From: Eubacteriales bacterium
Lineage (GTDB): Bacteria > Bacillota > Clostridia > Christensenellales > Aristaeellaceae
NCBI GenBank assembly: GCA_028705775.1
Contig: JAQWCW010000005.1
Span: forward strand, 62,001-126,000
Length of the DNA stretch: 64,000 nt
Reading direction: 5' to 3'
Shown one piece after another: positions 61,306-64,000 of the stretch (within the stretch, counting starts at the first letter, position 1; every line of letters starts with the position of its first letter). Below the pieces are notes generated by a model. That model worked only from the letters and a program-made list of their open reading frames with translations. It did not search any database and was not told where the DNA came from. The translations under genes were made by a program, and so were the position numbers.

Positions 61306-61429
61306 CTGCTCGTTCAAAACGCGTCGGACGCTAGGAGACAAGCTAAATGGCGAGGGAGTTTACTCGGGGGTAAATGACCGAGCCTTTTAGCGCTCTAGGC
61401 ACCGCAGACAGAGTGTTTTCAGCGAGCAG
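61306..61429. repeat. structured repeat unit 2
   Basis: 124 bp, second tandem copy with conserved flanks (CGGA.GCTAGGAGACAAG and CACCGCAGAC) and closing stem CTGCTCGTT/AGCGAGCAG. The inner hairpin differs in sequence but keeps pairing: GCTAAA-T-GGC with GCC-T-TTTAGC, then GAG/TGA, then TTTAC-tcgggg-GTAAA (61359-61374). Its last bases encode the final codons of LacI 2 on the other strand. Confidence 0.75.
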
Positions 61430-62429
61430 GCAAAGTTGAGGAGCCAATATATAATTGAGTACTCAACGTTATCGTTTGCGGGAGAACCTCGCCGCCGCCC
61501 GCGAGCAATTCAAGCATGAGCTTTGCCGCCTGCTCGCCAATCGCGTTTTGCGGCTGCTTAATCAGGGTCAGGTTCGGGAAAATTTCGCCGAACATATCAA
61601 GCTTATCAAAGCCGATTACGGATATATCCTCCGGCACTTTGATTCCAAGCTCGCTTAAAGCAAGCATTCCGCCGATTGTCATTTCAAAGTTGGTGATAAA
61701 AAGCGCGGACGGGCGCGCGGGAAGCGACATAAGCGCCTTTACTGCGTTATAGCCGCCGTCCATGGTGTAGTCGCCGTAGCGGATTAGCTCGTCGCGGGGC
61801 TTGATTCCGGCATTTTTCAGCGCGTTCATATAGCCCTCGAAGCGGCGCTCCGTGGTAAATATTGAGCGATTGCCGAGAATAAGACCAATATCGCGATGAC
61901 CATTAGCCAGAAGGAACTCCGTTCCCTGCTCCGCCGCGTCCGCATTATCAACCACGACGGCGCTAACCTGACCGCGAATCGGGCGTAAAAGCCTGTCCAC
62001 AAGCACGACCGGTACGCCCGCCTTTATAGCAGGCAGAAGATGATTGCCCGTAGTATCGGTCGGCATATTTATCAGCCCGTCAACGCGCTTATGCAAAAGG
62101 AAGGAAACCGCCTCCGCTTCCCTGCGCGCGTCGCTGCGGCAATCGCAGACGATTACGGCGTAATCCATCTTCCTCAGCTGGTCCTCCATAATGGTGATTA
62201 TGGAGGTGATAAAGGCGTTGCCAAGCTCAGGAATCACAACGCCGACCGTGCGCGACTGTTTGGTTTTCAGGCTGCGCGCGAATTCATTCGGTACAAAGCT
62301 TAGCTTCCGCGCCGCATCCTCAATAAGCTTTCTGTTTTTTGCCCTGACATTCCCGCCGTTATAGAACTTTGATATGGTGGCAAGTCCCAGTCCCGTTTCG
62401 CGGGATATATCCTTCATTGTGGCAGCCAT
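61419..62429 (-). CDS. LacI-family repressor 2
   Basis: 336 aa from ATG 62429 (AGGAGG seven bases upstream). Helix-turn-helix MKDISRETGLGLATISKFYN (about 5-24), then the effector domain with VVIPELGNAFITSII, the sugar-site region VVLVDRLLRP and PEDISVIGFDKLDMFG near 275-290. The last codons (PAR-stop) fall in the closing stem of structured unit 2 (61419-61429), so the gene end has been formed or invaded by the repeat. Palindromes at 62559-62570 and in its own promoter are possible operators; the partial binding-protein gene upstream may be a target. Confidence 0.93.
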   Translation of the reverse strand: MAATMKDISRETGLGLATISKFYNGGNVRAKNRKLIEDAARKLSFVPNEFARSLKTKQSRTVGVVIPELGNAFITSIITIMEDQLRKMDYAVIVCDCRSDARREAEAVSFLLHKRVDGLINMPTDTTGNHLLPAIKAGVPVVLVDRLLRPIRGQVSAVVVDNADAAEQGTEFLLANGHRDIGLILGNRSIFTTERRFEGYMNALKNAGIKPRDELIRYGDYTMDGGYNAVKALMSLPARPSALFITNFEMTIGGMLALSELGIKVPEDISVIGFDKLDMFGEIFPNLTLIKQPQNAIGEQAAKLMLELLAGGGEVLPQTITLSTQLYIGSSTLPAR

Positions 62430-62459
62430 TGGCAAGCCTCCTGTTGAAACATCAAGAGC

Positions 62460-62488
62460 ATTATAGCAAATGTTACGACAGAAAACAA
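62460..62488 (-). promoter_or_regulatory. promoter of LacI 2
   Basis: Minus strand: TTGTTT (62488-62483), 17 bases, TATAAT (62465-62460). The spacer contains GTAAC/GTTACG half of the operator at 62559-62570, suggesting autorepression. Confidence 0.7.
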
Positions 62489-62558
62489 CAATAAATCGGC
62501 GTTTTGCGCCCTTCTTGCATTCCATGCCCGCGCGCAACAATACATATATCGCCATACC

Positions 62559-62570
62559 CGTAACGTTACG
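62559..62570. promoter_or_regulatory. candidate LacI operator
   Basis: Perfect 12-bp palindrome CGTAACGTTACG with a CG centre, lying 130 bases before the LacI 2 start. A half-site GTTACG recurs at 62472-62477 inside the LacI 2 promoter. Confidence 0.65.
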
Positions 62571-62590
62571 CTTTATAGCAAGACACAATG

Positions 62591-62630
62591 CAAAAGTGCG
62601 AGTATGACAGCCTCCGTTGTCACACTCGCA
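62591..62630 (-). terminator. terminator of the partial binding-protein gene
   Basis: A 13-bp stem with one mismatch (62597-62609 with 62618-62630), 8-base loop; CTTTTG follows on the minus strand. It lies 32 bases after the stop at 62662. Confidence 0.75.
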
Positions 62631-62661
62631 TTAATATACAATCAAGCAAAAACGAAACGCG

Positions 62662-64000
62662 TCAATCGATTTCTTCCATCTGAATCATCAGAGCAAGTCT
62701 GTCCATCTCGCGTAAGAATTCATCAGTAGAAAGAATGCCGTTGGAAAAACGCTTTTCAAGGTCAACTACGAGCGTATAGTTTTCCGTTCCGGGACTGAAA
62801 ACATCCGGCGGAGTCATGTAGAAATCGTCAAGCCTTGAATGATAATCCACAATTTCAGCGGGAGAAACAATATACTTGCCTTCATCAGTCTGAAGTCTTT
62901 CATAAACCCTGTTATACGCAGCCAAATCACTTTCAAGCTCGCTGTATCTATCCGAATCCGGACTTTCGATTTTTAGCGCTTCCTCAGTTCTAGTAATATT
63001 ACTCTCGGTAGCCTTCAAATCATTCGCGTAGGTGGATTTTTCAACTGCTTGAGAATCCTTCATAATATACGCAAGGTTAGCCTCAGGTGTGTTATCGGCA
63101 TAGCACTCAAGTAACTCAACGCACTCGTTCGGAAGTTCGGTCGCGCTGTTTACGGCTTTCGTTACAAGAATAACGCCAACAATTTCCGGCTGATTGTCGT
63201 TAAGGCGCAAGGACACTATGTTTTCGCTGTTTTCCAACCATTTAGGGCGCGTAACGTGATTAAAAAGCGAAAATCCGAACCTTTCATCCGTTGTTGCTAT
63301 AGCAGGCTCCAATTCATAAATACGCTTACCAAGCTTCTTTGCGCGTTCAAGTAGCGCAGATATTTCATCGGTTTGGAAACTGACATTCTCGCCAGCATAC
63401 CTCTCCTGCATTACAGCGCTCTGGATAAGCATTTCGGTCAAAAGTGCGGTATACGCTGATGAATCATACACCGTCGCATCCCAGTAAGCAACAACGCGGA
63501 TGTCATACTCAGGCTCATTCTCTATTCTGTCGCACCAGCCATCAAGAAAATCGAGTAGTTCGGGATATGAATTCGGTGCGTCGGCAATATCAAGTCCCGC
63601 TTCTTCCCACGCCTTTTCATCCGCTTCCCAGTAATCAAAAAGCACTGTTTCGGGAAGCGCATAAATCTTACCGTCATGCGTAATGGCGTCCCTTATCGCA
63701 GGAACCGCTCCTTCAACAAACGCACTGATACTGTTGTTTCCCGAAAGGTCAAGAAGATAGCCCTTTGACATAATGCGCTTAATATCGATTGTGTTTGACC
63801 ATATGCCAAGAATATCTGCGTTAAGCTCGTGCGTCATAAGCTTTCCCGCAAGTTCAGAGGTGTTCGCATAGTATTCTTCGTTCCAAGCGTAATCCAGTTC
63901 AGGATGGTGCGAACGGAACACGGTATAGCTCTCATCGAAATCGCTGACGCTCTTATAGAATGTGAGAGTTTGAGCAAATGCGGGAAAACATAATGAAAGA
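62662..64000 (-). CDS. extracellular solute-binding protein-like, 5' end outside window
   Basis: The frame is open to the right edge (446 residues visible), so the start is beyond base 64000. The first visible residues LSLCFPAFAQT look like the end of a signal peptide (Ala-Phe-Ala cleavage). The body resembles a group 1 sugar-binding protein: DLSGNNSISAFVEGAVPAIRD, ITHDGKIYALPETVLFDYW and the C-terminal LEKRFSNGILSTDEFLREMDR. A Glu/Ser-rich helical insert lies around 295-340. It is more AT-rich than most of the window. No permease is in view; one may lie to the right. Confidence 0.8.
   Translation of the reverse strand, partial: LSLCFPAFAQTLTFYKSVSDFDESYTVFRSHHPELDYAWNEEYYANTSELAGKLMTHELNADILGIWSNTIDIKRIMSKGYLLDLSGNNSISAFVEGAVPAIRDAITHDGKIYALPETVLFDYWEADEKAWEEAGLDIADAPNSYPELLDFLDGWCDRIENEPEYDIRVVAYWDATVYDSSAYTALLTEMLIQSAVMQERYAGENVSFQTDEISALLERAKKLGKRIYELEPAIATTDERFGFSLFNHVTRPKWLENSENIVSLRLNDNQPEIVGVILVTKAVNSATELPNECVELLECYADNTPEANLAYIMKDSQAVEKSTYANDLKATESNITRTEEALKIESPDSDRYSELESDLAAYNRVYERLQTDEGKYIVSPAEIVDYHSRLDDFYMTPPDVFSPGTENYTLVVDLEKRFSNGILSTDEFLREMDRLALMIQMEEID

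Overview
The window reads as part of a chromosome from a spore-forming, low-to-mid GC member of the Clostridia (Bacillota). The evidence is a spoIIGA-sigE-sigG-ylmC sporulation cluster, strong GGAGG ribosome sites with several TTG/GTG starts, sigma-A promoters with 17-bp spacers, RNase Y, ComEC and S20/S9/L13 genes. Many plant-glycan genes and LplBC-type sugar importers suggest a gut or rumen glycan user. No species can be assigned from the sequence alone.

Layout. 1-12.8 kb is mostly housekeeping: a partial Cys-rich protein, a degenerate VanY-like protein, an exported protein, rny behind a structured leader, eno, asnS, a GNAT enzyme, holA, comEC, an MBL hydrolase and a DUF4364 gene. 12.8-16.5 kb holds an HPr-like protein without the phospho-histidine, tRNA-Ala(CGC), a serine hydrolase, and two adjacent genes each broken by one stop codon (an XRE regulator with intact operators, and VanZ). 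16.5-24.8 kb is a sugar locus: an AraC regulator, three consecutive Gfo/Idh/MocA oxidoreductases, two permeases and a solute-binding protein. 25-33 kb has a cytoplasmic GH74-like protein, a LacI-type sensor fused to GGDEF, a degenerate L,D-transpeptidase coupled to it, a GH51 arabinofuranosidase and a decayed phosphotransferase. 33-36 kb is the sporulation cluster. 36-43 kb holds VOC, HAM1, a large beta-propeller membrane protein and ribosomal protein genes. 43.5-48.9 kb is a second AraC plus importer locus. 50-56 kb is a glycan operon with an unrecognised 651-aa protein, GH105 and GH29. 56.7-64 kb holds an FMN enzyme, a LacI-controlled isomerase/SDR pair, an 870-bp repeat island with two tandem structured units, a second LacI regulator and a partial binding protein.

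How it fits together. Two to three importers without their own ATPase bring in oligosaccharides. Intracellular GH51, GH74-like, GH105 and GH29 enzymes trim arabinosyl, glucan/xyloglucan, unsaturated rhamnogalacturonan and fucosyl units, and NAD-dependent oxidoreductases and an isomerase process the products. AraC and LacI regulators sit next to these operons, some with visible operator palindromes. The strongest candidates for something new are the tandem 125-bp structured units at 61177-61429, the unrecognised 651-aa protein in the GH105/GH29 operon, the sensor-GGDEF/pseudo-transpeptidase pair, and the terminator that contains the eno ribosome-binding site.
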